NCBI GenBank assembly: GCA_031275075.1
Contig: JAISPI010000045.1
Coordinates: 1 to 10,449, forward strand
Origin: Burkholderiales bacterium
GTDB taxonomy: Bacteria > Pseudomonadota > Gammaproteobacteria > Burkholderiales > Casimicrobiaceae
Length of the DNA: 10,449 nt
Direction: 5' to 3'
The translations under genes and the position numbers were made by a program. Shown piece after piece: positions 1 to 6,793 of the stretch (positions are counted from its first letter, which is position 1; each line of letters opens with the position of its first letter). Below the pieces are notes generated by a model. It saw nothing but the letters and a program-made list of their open reading frames with translations, searched no databases and was not told where the DNA came from.

Positions 1-663
1 CTGTTGCGGCAGGCGGTGACGCACCGCAGTCACAGCGCGTCGCACAATGAGCGGCTGGAGTTTGTCGGCGATGCGGTGTTGAACTGTGTGATCGCCCAGG
101 CGCTTTTCGAACGCTTCCCTTCGCTGGATGAAGGAACATTGTCTCGGTCGCGTGCAGGTCTGGTTAACCGCGAGACGCTGGCGCGGCTGGCGCGCCAACT
201 GGAACTGAACCGCTATCTGCTGTTGGGCGAAGGCGAATTGAAAAGCGGTGGCTCGCAACGGGCATCGATTTTGGCCGATGTGCTGGAAGCCTTGTTTGGA
301 GCGGTGTTTCTGGATGGCGGATTCGCTGCGGCACAGCGGGTAATTGCCACGGTGTACGGCGAAACCTTGCAGGGGGCTGATCCGGAGCAATTGGGCAAAG
401 ATGCCAAGACGCGGTTGCAGGAATGGTTGCAGGCGCGGCGTTTGCCGCTTCCCGAATATACGGTGATGGAAATTCGCGGCGAAGCGCATTTACAACAATT
501 CGTGGTCGAATGCCGTATTTCGCAACTTGATGTGACTGCGTGTGGTGAGGGGAACAACCGGCGGACGGCCGAACAACTGGCGGCGGATGCCGTCTGGCAG
601 CAGTTGCATGCGTTACCCAAAGCCTCCAAATTACGCAAAGCGCCGGCCGGGAGAGGGACGTGA
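1..663 (+). CDS. rnc: Ribonuclease III, 5' end outside window
   Basis: RNase III cleaves double-stranded RNA and processes rRNA precursors and some mRNAs in the cytoplasm. The reading frame is open from base 1, so the start codon lies upstream; the TTG at position 4 is internal, and by comparison with the family only some 10-20 N-terminal residues are missing. In the visible part (220 codons) the signature HNERLEFVGDAVL is at residues 15-27, with acidic residues E20 and D24 that match the metal-binding site. The second acidic pair, D93 and E96, lies in DVLEALFGAVFLDGG. A C-terminal double-stranded RNA-binding domain spans about residues 131-202, ending with an RRTAEQLAADAVW helix. The TGA stop overlaps the GTG start of era by four bases, implying co-transcription and translational coupling. 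The identification is very safe; only the N-terminus is unknown. Confidence 0.96.
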   Translation: MLRQAVTHRSHSASHNERLEFVGDAVLNCVIAQALFERFPSLDEGTLSRSRAGLVNRETLARLARQLELNRYLLLGEGELKSGGSQRASILADVLEALFGAVFLDGGFAAAQRVIATVYGETLQGADPEQLGKDAKTRLQEWLQARRLPLPEYTVMEIRGEAHLQQFVVECRISQLDVTACGEGNNRRTAEQLAADAVWQQLHALPKASKLRKAPAGRGT

Positions 664-1574
664 GCGAGCCTGTACCGCTTCCCGAAACGACGCGCTGTGG
701 TTTTGTTGCGCTGATCGGGCGGCCCAGCGTCGGCAAATCGACCTTGCTCAACAGGCTTCTGGGCGCGAGGATCAGCATCACATCGTCGAAGCCGCAAACG
801 ACGCGATACCGGATCACTGGTGTTCTGACCGAGGGTACCAACCAGTTCGTTTTCGTGGACACCCCCGGTTTTCAAACGAAACACCGGTCGGCGCTCAATA
901 CCCGTCTGAACCAGACGGTACGTGACGCGCTGGCCGAGGTTGATGTGGTGGTGGCGTTGTTCGACGCGGCGCGTCATACCGACGCCGACGATTCGTTACT
1001 TTCTTTGCTGCCGCCGGACAAGCCGGTGGTGGCGGTGCTGAACAAAGTCGATTTGCTGGCCGACAAAACAGTATTACTGCCGCGGCTCGATGCCTTGTCA
1101 AAGCGCTTCCCATTCGCGGCGTTGATCCCGCTGTCGGCGGAAAAAGGCCTCCAGCTCGACGCACTCAAGGCCGAAATGGCGAAGCATCTGCCGGTTGCGC
1201 CGTGGCTGTATCAGCAGGATGAACTGACGGATCGCGATGAACGTTTTCTGGCAGCAGAATTCCTTCGCGAAAAAATTTTCCGGCTGTTGGGGGATGAAAT
1301 TCCTTATTCGACGCATGTCGTTGTGGAAACTTTCGAACAAGAAGGTGAACAGGAGCATGCATTGCGCCGGATTCAGGCGCGTGTTTACGTCGAGCGCGAC
1401 AGTCAGCGGGCAATTTTGCTGGGACATCAGGGGCAAACAATGAAACGCATCGCTTCCGAAGCCCGGCAGGAGATGGAGAGGCTTTTTGGCGGCAAGGTGT
1501 ATTTGGTAGTGCTTGTACAGGTGAAACCGGGGTGGAGGGATGATGTTCGTTCTTTGCAACGTTTGGGGCTGTAG
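660..1574 (+). CDS. era: Era GTPase, 30S ribosome assembly factor
   Basis: Era binds GTP and the 3' end of 16S rRNA and helps mature the small ribosomal subunit. The 304-residue length is normal. The start is a GTG overlapping the rnc stop (GTGA). G motifs seen: P-loop GRPSVGKST at residues 20-28, G3 DTPG at 67-70, G4 NKVD at 128-131, G5 LSAE at 158-161. A type II KH domain occupies the C-terminus, with its GxxG loop as GHQG at 255-258 and the usual VKPGWRDD ending. Two points are unusual: the P-loop carries Ser23 where Era proteins normally have Asn (GRPNVGKS), and the KH loop has His-Gln where a Lys is common. Both are seen directly; their effect is inference. The gene is plainly Era and forms an operon with rnc. 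Confidence 0.97.
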   Translation: MSEPVPLPETTRCGFVALIGRPSVGKSTLLNRLLGARISITSSKPQTTRYRITGVLTEGTNQFVFVDTPGFQTKHRSALNTRLNQTVRDALAEVDVVVALFDAARHTDADDSLLSLLPPDKPVVAVLNKVDLLADKTVLLPRLDALSKRFPFAALIPLSAEKGLQLDALKAEMAKHLPVAPWLYQQDELTDRDERFLAAEFLREKIFRLLGDEIPYSTHVVVETFEQEGEQEHALRRIQARVYVERDSQRAILLGHQGQTMKRIASEARQEMERLFGGKVYLVVLVQVKPGWRDDVRSLQRLGL

Positions 1575-1580
1575 TCGCTG

Positions 1581-2618
1581 ATGCCAACGCCCGAAACCTT
1601 GCCGCGCGGGCCGTTGATGTGCGGGATCGAAGGCACAACGCTGACCGGCGATGACCGTCGGCGCTTATGTGATCCACGGGTGGGCGGTGTAATCCTGTTC
1701 GCGCGCAATGTCGAAACGCCGGGACAATTAATTGCGCTGTGCGATGAAATACGAGCGTTGCGGTCACCGCCACTGGTGATCGGTGTCGATCAGGAAGGCG
1801 GACGGGTGCAACGGTTGCGCGGAAAAGGGTTCATCGATATTCCGCCAATGCGCCACTTGGGCGAGCGTTTTGCCGAAGCGCCGGAGGCGGCGGAACAGGA
1901 AGCGCAGCGCTGGGGAACGTTAATCGGCGGAGGACTCCGCTGTTTTCGTGTCGATTTCAGCTTTACGCCGGTGCTCGATCTCGATTACGGCAGGAGCGCA
2001 GTGATCGGCGACCGTGCTTTTGCCGCTTCGCCGGAAACGGTGGCGCGGTTGGCCGGTGCGTTGCGGCACGGGTTGAACACAACAGGGTGCGCGGCGGTCG
2101 GCAAACATTTCCCCGGTCATGGCTGGGTTGAAGCCGATTCGCATCATGAAATGCCGGTCGATACCCGGACGATGGATGCCATCGAACCTGATCTCGCGCC
2201 GTATCGGGCGCTGATCGCCGACGGGCTGGAAAGCGTGATGATGGCGCATGTTAAATACCCGGCGCTCGATCCGCTGCCGGCGGGATATTCGTCATTCTGG
2301 GTACGGGACGTGTTGCGTGGGCAGTTGGGTTTCGACGGCTTGGTGTTTTCCGACGACCTCGGCATGGCCGGGGCGGCGCTGACCGATGGTGACGACGGCT
2401 GGGCGGCGCGTGCCGACGCGGCGCTGGCGGCAGGTTGCGATGTTGTGCTGGCCTGCAACGATTTTGCCGCGATCGACAACATGCTGACACGCTGGACGCC
2501 ATCGCTTGATACGGAACGGTCAATCGCGCTGGCGCGGCGCTGGCAGGCGATGGTTGGCCGGTTTCATCAGGCGGGTGGCGGAGTCACGGCATTCGTCGAT
2601 GCGCCGATTATTTTCTGA
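1581..2618 (+). CDS. nagZ: Beta-N-acetylhexosaminidase (peptidoglycan recycling)
   Basis: NagZ is a cytoplasmic glycoside hydrolase of family GH3. It removes N-acetylglucosamine from GlcNAc-anhydroMurNAc peptides during cell-wall recycling, and in many bacteria its products control AmpC beta-lactamase induction. The 345-residue frame shows VDQEGGRVQRL early, KHFPGHG at residues 175-181, the catalytic Asp/His loop DSHHE at 186-190 (D186, H188), and SDDLGM at 257-262 containing the nucleophile Asp, probably D258. Length fits the proteobacterial single-domain form. The ATG at 1581 gives about 10 residues more than the usual NagZ start; an in-frame ATG at 1617 is the alternative, and neither has a strong Shine-Dalgarno. 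The gene begins 6 bp after the era stop, so it probably depends on readthrough or coupling from rnc-era. Recognition is firm, the exact start less so. Confidence 0.94.
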   Translation: MPTPETLPRGPLMCGIEGTTLTGDDRRRLCDPRVGGVILFARNVETPGQLIALCDEIRALRSPPLVIGVDQEGGRVQRLRGKGFIDIPPMRHLGERFAEAPEAAEQEAQRWGTLIGGGLRCFRVDFSFTPVLDLDYGRSAVIGDRAFAASPETVARLAGALRHGLNTTGCAAVGKHFPGHGWVEADSHHEMPVDTRTMDAIEPDLAPYRALIADGLESVMMAHVKYPALDPLPAGYSSFWVRDVLRGQLGFDGLVFSDDLGMAGAALTDGDDGWAARADAALAAGCDVVLACNDFAAIDNMLTRWTPSLDTERSIALARRWQAMVGRFHQAGGGVTAFVDAPIIF

Positions 2619-2650
2619 AGGCGAGAGCGCTAAACCTTGCCACGTTTCTT

Positions 2651-2713
2651 CAATGTATCTCTATTGTTGCAACATGCCATAAAACAGCGTAGAGTATAAA
2701 CATTGTTGAGACA
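2651..2713 (+). promoter_or_regulatory. Candidate mazEF promoter with palindromic operator
   Basis: The 116 bp between nagZ and mazE is clearly AT-richer than the genes. It contains a perfect 10-bp palindrome, TGTTGCAACA, at 2665-2674, and an 8/10 match, TGTTGAGACA, at 2704-2713. An outer inverted pair, CAATGT at 2651-2656 and ACATTG at 2700-2705, flanks the core. A possible -35 TTGCAA (2667-2672) sits inside the palindrome, 17 bp before a weak -10 TAGAGT (2690-2695); TATAAA at 2695-2700 is another -10 candidate. MazE-MazF complexes normally repress their own promoter by binding such palindromes, so autoregulation is a reasonable inference. The precise promoter elements are uncertain. Confidence 0.45.
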
Positions 2714-2720
2714 CTAGGCG

Positions 2721-2725
2721 AAAGG
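2721..2725 (+). promoter_or_regulatory. Ribosome binding site fixing the mazE start
   Basis: AAAGG at 2721-2725 abuts an upstream ATG at 2726 but lies 9 nt before the ATG at 2735, a normal spacing. This favours 2735 as the true start, which also matches the family N-terminus beginning MQV. Confidence 0.65.
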
Positions 2726-2734
2726 ATGCTTCCA

Positions 2735-2971
2735 ATGCAGGTGATGGTCAAAAAATGGGGCAATAGCGCAGCGGTACGCATTCCGGCAGCGGTGATGGCG
2801 GCGACGGGATTATGTCTGGATGAGCCGGTAGACGTACGCGAGAAAAATGGTCGTATCGTGATTGAACCCATACGAAAAGACGATCTCGCCACGCTGATTG
2901 CCGGCATTACTCCGGAGAATGTTCACGGTGAAGTGACTTTCGGTTCGGCTGTTGGCAAGGAAAGATTTTAA
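2735..2971 (+). CDS. mazE: MazE-family antitoxin (AbrB fold)
   Basis: This is the labile antitoxin of a type II toxin-antitoxin pair; it binds and neutralises MazF and with it represses the operon. The 78-residue protein has the N-terminal swapped-hairpin DNA-binding region, with VKKWGNSAAVRIPAAVM near residues 5-21 and DEPVDVREKNGRIVIEP following. The acidic C-terminal tail is typical of MazE (GITPENVHGEVTFGSAVGKE) and in this family wraps around the toxin. The start at 2735 is chosen over ATG 2726 because of Shine-Dalgarno spacing and the family start. The TAA stop shares its last A with the ATG of the toxin gene (TAATG), so the two are translationally coupled, as is usual. The pair sits between nagZ and folD, which is consistent with insertion of a mobile toxin-antitoxin cassette. 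Confidence 0.93.
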   Translation: MQVMVKKWGNSAAVRIPAAVMAATGLCLDEPVDVREKNGRIVIEPIRKDDLATLIAGITPENVHGEVTFGSAVGKERF

Positions 2972-3321
2972 TGAGCGTAAGCAGGCGCTACGTCCCCGAC
3001 GCGGGAGATATTGTCTGGCTGCAATTCAATCCACAAGCCGGACATGAGCAGTCGGGCTATCGTCCGGCAGTGGTGTTGAGTCCGGCGAACTACAATGACC
3101 GAGCTGGCCTGATAGTATGTTGTCCGATGACGACTCAGATCAAAGGGTACCCGTTCGAGGTTTTGATCGGCGGTAAAAAATCTGCCGCCGTCTTGGCCGA
3201 CCAAGTGAAAAGTCTGGATTGGCGAGTACGCTTGGCAAAATTCAAAGGCAAGGTGTCGCCAGCAGAGTTGGCGGAGATCCGACGCAAAGCGACGGTACTG
3301 ATCGGCGCAGGAGAAAATTGA
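2971..3321 (+). CDS. mazF: MazF-family mRNA interferase toxin
   Basis: MazF is a ribosome-independent endoribonuclease that cuts single-stranded RNA at short sequence motifs and halts growth when MazE is lost. The 116 residues match the family length and closely resemble Escherichia coli MazF: RYVPDAGDIVWLQF at residues 6-19, then E26, R31 in YRPAVVLSP, and the CPMTTQ segment at 51-56 with T54 and T55. These correspond to the E24, R29 and TT residues of the E. coli enzyme. KGYPFEV and ALADQVKS-like (VLADQVKSLDWR) segments follow. All expected catalytic residues are present, so the toxin looks intact and probably active. The cleavage motif cannot be told from sequence. It ends about 80 bp before folD with no obvious terminator between. 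Confidence 0.94.
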   Translation: MSVSRRYVPDAGDIVWLQFNPQAGHEQSGYRPAVVLSPANYNDRAGLIVCCPMTTQIKGYPFEVLIGGKKSAAVLADQVKSLDWRVRLAKFKGKVSPAELAEIRRKATVLIGAGEN

Positions 3322-3402
3322 TCTCCGTTACACCTACGACTTTTTCAGGTTTTTGAGAGGTTAAACAGTTCATTTATCAAAATGACACACGAAGGAAAAA
3401 CC

Positions 3403-4284
3403 ATGACGGATCAAACAACGACAGCGCGGCTGATTGACGGCAAGGCGATTGCCGCGCAGGTGGTGGAAGAAGTGCGCGAGGCAGTGGCGCAACGCAATGC
3501 GCAAGGACTGCCGCTTCCGGGGCTGGCCGTGGTCTGCGTCGGTGACGATCCTGCCTCGGCGGTCTATGTACGCAACAAACGGCGGACGACCGAATCGACC
3601 GGGATGAAGTCGTTTTCGTACGATTTGCCTGCCGACTGCCCCGAAAAAACGCTGTTGGCGCTGATCGATGAGTTGAACGCAAACGCTGAGGTACACGGCA
3701 TTCTCGTGCAGTTGCCGCTGCCGGCGCAAATCAACGCCGAGCGGGTGATCGAGCGCATCGACCCGAAAAAAGATGTCGATGGTTTTCACCCGTACAACAT
3801 CGGCCGGCTGGTGCTCAAGATGCCGACGTTGCGCCCATGTACGCCTTACGGTTGCATGCGGCTGCTACGCGAAACCGGCGAGGACTTGGTCGGCAAACAT
3901 GCCGTTATCGTCGGGCAATCGAACATTGTCGGTCGGCCGATGGCGCTGGAATTGCTAATGGCACGCTGTACGATCACCGTTTGCCACTCGAAAACTTACG
4001 ATTTGCCGAAATTGATCGGTCAGGCCGACATCGTCGTTGCCGGGATCGGCAAACCGCGTTTTGTCGAAGGCGGCTGGCTCAAATCCGGCGCGATCGTGCT
4101 CGATGTTGGTATCAACCGGTTGGCGGACGGCAAGCTGTGCGGCGATGTCGATTTTGAAACGGCGAGCCGCCGCGCTTCTTGGATCACGCCCGTGCCGGGC
4201 GGTGTCGGGCCGATGACAATTGCGACACTGTTGGCCAACACGCTGGAAGCAGCGCGTTGGCAGGAAACAACCCATCAGGAGTGA
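3403..4284 (+). CDS. folD: Methylenetetrahydrofolate dehydrogenase / cyclohydrolase
   Basis: FolD is a cytoplasmic bifunctional enzyme. It oxidises 5,10-methylene-THF to methenyl-THF with NADP+ and hydrolyses that to 10-formyl-THF, feeding purine and formyl-methionine synthesis. From the ATG at 3403 it is 293 residues, the usual size. This start has GAAGGA at 3391-3396 six bases upstream and gives the family-like N-terminus; the ATG at 3382 would add only seven residues and lacks a good site. Visible features: Y55 and catalytic K59 in YVRNKR, HGILVQLPLP, KDVDGFHPYN, the dinucleotide-binding GQSNIVGRPM segment, and the C-terminal signature PVPGGVGPMTIATLLANT. No disruption is seen. Upstream mazEF and downstream gspD have no metabolic link to it, so it is probably an ordinary housekeeping gene caught between accessory blocks. 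Confidence 0.97.
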   Translation: MTDQTTTARLIDGKAIAAQVVEEVREAVAQRNAQGLPLPGLAVVCVGDDPASAVYVRNKRRTTESTGMKSFSYDLPADCPEKTLLALIDELNANAEVHGILVQLPLPAQINAERVIERIDPKKDVDGFHPYNIGRLVLKMPTLRPCTPYGCMRLLRETGEDLVGKHAVIVGQSNIVGRPMALELLMARCTITVCHSKTYDLPKLIGQADIVVAGIGKPRFVEGGWLKSGAIVLDVGINRLADGKLCGDVDFETASRRASWITPVPGGVGPMTIATLLANTLEAARWQETTHQE

Positions 4285-4373
4285 AGGATCGCCAAGAGTG
4301 TCGGGTTTGTGTCCGAAGTGAGAAGAAGGGCAACAGCAAGCGTCCCGGAATCCGCGATCACTCGACCGATCCC

Positions 4374-4382
4374 TGCTATGAT
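4374..4382 (+). promoter_or_regulatory. Candidate extended -10 promoter for gspD
   Basis: TGCTATGAT at 4374-4382 fits an extended -10 element (TG-N-TATAAT with one mismatch). No convincing -35 is seen about 17 bp upstream, which is tolerable for extended -10 promoters. It lies 73 bp before the gspD start in the 171-bp gap after folD. Prediction only. Confidence 0.35.
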
Positions 4383-4416
4383 GACATTTCGTTTTCCCGG
4401 GACTTCAAAAAGAAAT

Positions 4417-4441
4417 GAAAACGCGCTCAGTGTGCGTTTTC
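4417..4441 (+). promoter_or_regulatory. Leader hairpin just upstream of gspD
   Basis: GAAAACGCGC (4417-4426) pairs with GTGCGTTTTC (4432-4441) around a 5-base loop: nine Watson-Crick pairs and one G-T wobble. Because the stem ends in a TTTT run on the + strand and a matching AAAA run on the other arm, it could act as a weak rho-independent terminator or attenuator. It ends 14 bp before the gspD ATG, so it would fall in the gspD 5' leader if the 4374-4382 promoter is used. It could instead terminate folD transcription. Confidence 0.5.
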
Positions 4442-4455
4442 TGTGATGGTGGACA

Positions 4456-6681
4456 ATGATGACGGCAGGGATGGTTCAATTTCTTGGGGCGTGTTGGCGT
4501 AACGGCATCGGACGCGTGGTGTTACCGGGGCTGATCGTGCTGCTGGCTGCGCTGCCGGTGATGGCGCAAGGCCGGAACAACAGCGATGAAGTCACGCTTA
4601 ATTTCGTCAACGCTGACATTGAAGCCGTCGTTCGCACCGTCTCCGAAATCACGGGTCGCAATTTCATCATCGACCCAAAAGTCAAAGGCACCATCAACAT
4701 CATCTCGACGCAACCGGTTTCGCGCGAGCTGGTGTACCCGACGCTGTTATCGACATTGCGTCTGCACGGCATCACTGCGGTCGAAGGCGATGGCGTTGTC
4801 CGCATCGTGCCAGAAACCGACGCCAAGCAATACGGCGGTTCGGGGAAAGCAGGCGGCGACCAGTTGATTACCAAAGTAATTCCGCTGCGTTACGAATCGG
4901 CAACGCCGATGGTCGGCATCCTGCGACCGCTGGTGTCGCCGAACAATTCGGTGCTGGCGTTTCCCGGAAGCAATGCGCTGGTGATTACCGATTACGCTGA
5001 AAACATGAAACGGCTCGAGCGGGTCATCGCTTCGCTCGACCAGCCGCCTGCCGGCGAACCGCTGATGGTTCAACTTAAAAACGCCTCGGCGCTCGATATG
5101 GTACCGATGCTGAACAAACTGTTTGTTGAAGGAGCAACAGTCAACGCTGGAATACCCGGCGGTGATGCGATGCAGAGGGTCGCGCTGGTGGCCGATCCGC
5201 GCTCGAACAGCGTGTTGATCCGTTCCGACAATCCGGGCCGCGCCGAGCGGGTGCGCGAATTCATCGAAAAACTCGATGTGCCTGGCCGACCCGAGGGCAA
5301 TATCTTTATCATTTACCTGAAAAACGCGGACGCTCAAAGCGTTGCGCAGACGTTGCAGGGATTGTTGACCGGCAACAGCGCCAGCACGACGACAAACATT
5401 GCCAGACCAGCGATGCCTAATTTGGGCGCATCATCGGCAACCTCGCTTTCCGCCAACACCGCCGGTGCGATGACCAGCATCGAACCGTTGCCGTTCGCGC
5501 CGCAGCAGGAAGGCGGCGTAACCTTTTCCGCCAACGGTATCACCGTACAGGCTGACACAGCGACCAACTCAATCGTGGTGATGGCGCCGGAGCCGGTGTA
5601 CAACACGATTCGCTCTGTTGTTGAAAAGCTCGATGTGCCGCGCGCGCAAGTGTTCGTCGAAGCGTTAATCGTCGAAGTCGATGCCGACAAGGCAGCGGAG
5701 TTCGGGATTCAGTGGAATTTTTTGTCCGACAAATCGGGAACACGTCCTATCGGCGGCACCAATTTCGGAGGCCGCGGCAGTGGGCAAAACATTCTCGATC
5801 TCACCCGAAATCCTCTCGGTGCCGGACCGGGGCTGAATATCGGTATTGTCGATGGAAGAAGTTTTTATATCCCCGGAATCGGGTACGTTACCAACATTGG
5901 TTTTCTCGCTCGGGCGCTGGAAACACAAGTTAAAGCTAACATTCTTTCGACACCGACGCTATTGACGCTCGACAATCAGGAAGCGCGAATCATGGTTGGC
6001 CAGAACGTGCCTATTTTGTCCGGCAGATATTCAACGACCGGAAGTACCAGCACGGTGGAGCCGTTTCAGACATTTGACCGCCAAGATGTAGGGCTGATGT
6101 TGCGGATCAAGCCGCAGATCACAGAGGGTGGTACGGTACGGATGAATATTTATCAAGAAGTCTCGCGCGTGATGCCGACGACGGACAGTAGTGGACTGGC
6201 GATCTCTAAGCGTTATCTTGAATCAGCGGTAGCAGTTGACGATTCACAAATCGTCGTGCTTGGCGGGCTGGTCGAAGACCGGATGGAAGATGGTTCGGAC
6301 AGCGTGCCGATACTGGGCGACATTCCGATCCTCGGTCATCTGTTCCGTTACGATGCGCGTAGTCGCAAGAAAAGCAATCTTCTGATCTTCCTGAAACCGA
6401 CGATTGTCCGTTCATCTGCCGACAGTCTTCAGTACACGACCGAGCGTTACCGTTATCTAATGGGTGAGCAAAAAAATCTGGCGCCGCAGGAACGTTTCTT
6501 CTGGACCGATCCGACAATTCCCGAATTACTGCCGCAGGCGTTGTTGCCTGGGAGTGAAAAACCATTGCCGGTACCGCCGCGCGGTGAGCCGTTGCCGTCT
6601 GGCGCGATGCTGATTTCAACGCAACCGTTTCTGCCGGGACGGACGTGGTTGAATCCCCAACCGGCTGTGACATCGCCCTGA
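4456..6681 (+). CDS. gspD: Type II secretion outer-membrane secretin GspD
   Basis: GspD forms the multimeric outer-membrane channel through which folded proteins leave the periplasm. The 741-residue product has a signal peptide with a hydrophobic core at about residues 21-35 and a likely cleavage after A37 (PVMA|Q). It is followed by an N0 domain (about 44-115), then N1, N2 and N3 domains. N3 carries a loop of about 50 residues rich in Ser, Ala, Thr and Asn (about 303-353), a region that forms the constriction in secretins. The secretin core runs from about 399 to 652, with VPIL near 518, DVGLMLRIKPQI near 544, and the closing VPILGDIPILGHLF and KKSNLLIFLKPTIVR segments. The tail after 655 is Pro-rich. 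ATG 4459 is an equally plausible start because GGTGGA at 4448-4453 is better spaced from it. It is the first gene of gspDEF. Confidence 0.95.
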   Translation: MMTAGMVQFLGACWRNGIGRVVLPGLIVLLAALPVMAQGRNNSDEVTLNFVNADIEAVVRTVSEITGRNFIIDPKVKGTINIISTQPVSRELVYPTLLSTLRLHGITAVEGDGVVRIVPETDAKQYGGSGKAGGDQLITKVIPLRYESATPMVGILRPLVSPNNSVLAFPGSNALVITDYAENMKRLERVIASLDQPPAGEPLMVQLKNASALDMVPMLNKLFVEGATVNAGIPGGDAMQRVALVADPRSNSVLIRSDNPGRAERVREFIEKLDVPGRPEGNIFIIYLKNADAQSVAQTLQGLLTGNSASTTTNIARPAMPNLGASSATSLSANTAGAMTSIEPLPFAPQQEGGVTFSANGITVQADTATNSIVVMAPEPVYNTIRSVVEKLDVPRAQVFVEALIVEVDADKAAEFGIQWNFLSDKSGTRPIGGTNFGGRGSGQNILDLTRNPLGAGPGLNIGIVDGRSFYIPGIGYVTNIGFLARALETQVKANILSTPTLLTLDNQEARIMVGQNVPILSGRYSTTGSTSTVEPFQTFDRQDVGLMLRIKPQITEGGTVRMNIYQEVSRVMPTTDSSGLAISKRYLESAVAVDDSQIVVLGGLVEDRMEDGSDSVPILGDIPILGHLFRYDARSRKKSNLLIFLKPTIVRSSADSLQYTTERYRYLMGEQKNLAPQERFFWTDPTIPELLPQALLPGSEKPLPVPPRGEPLPSGAMLISTQPFLPGRTWLNPQPAVTSP

Positions 6682-6793
6682 TAGGTTTTTAAGTCCTTCC
6701 CTTCAAGGGTTGGGTAGGGATATGGGGTTCGCTAACGAGGGATATCAACTTTCTTTGTGTTCTATACGTTCTTTGCGGTTAATTTATTAGTTT
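6682..6793. other. gspD-gspE intergenic region with small inverted repeat
   Basis: This 112-bp gap holds CCCTT-C-AAGGG at 6699-6709 followed by a G-rich stretch (GGGTTGGGTAGGGATATGGGG, read as two overlapping pieces around 6707-6727) and then an AT-rich stretch leading into gspE. The pattern resembles dispersed intergenic repeats I recall from betaproteobacteria (CCTTCCC...GGGAAGG followed by GGGATGGGG), but the resemblance is from memory and the copy may be degraded. No clear promoter or strong Shine-Dalgarno for gspE is visible. Confidence 0.35.

Noticed and set aside
164..977. Long minus-strand open frames opposite rnc and era
   Set aside because: They lie wholly over well-recognised + strand genes, have low-complexity Arg/Pro/Ser-rich translations and no family features; they arise from GC-rich antisense frames.
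2726..2734. ATG at 2726 as the mazE start
   Set aside because: The Shine-Dalgarno directly abuts this ATG, leaving no spacer, while ATG 2735 has correct spacing and matches the family N-terminus.
3322..3402. Terminator between mazF and folD
   Set aside because: Two T-rich runs are present, but I could find no stable stem before them.
4179..4418. Open frame running from the folD 3' end across the folD-gspD gap
   Set aside because: It begins in a different frame inside folD, has no ribosome binding site or recognisable protein, and its end overlaps the promoter and leader region.
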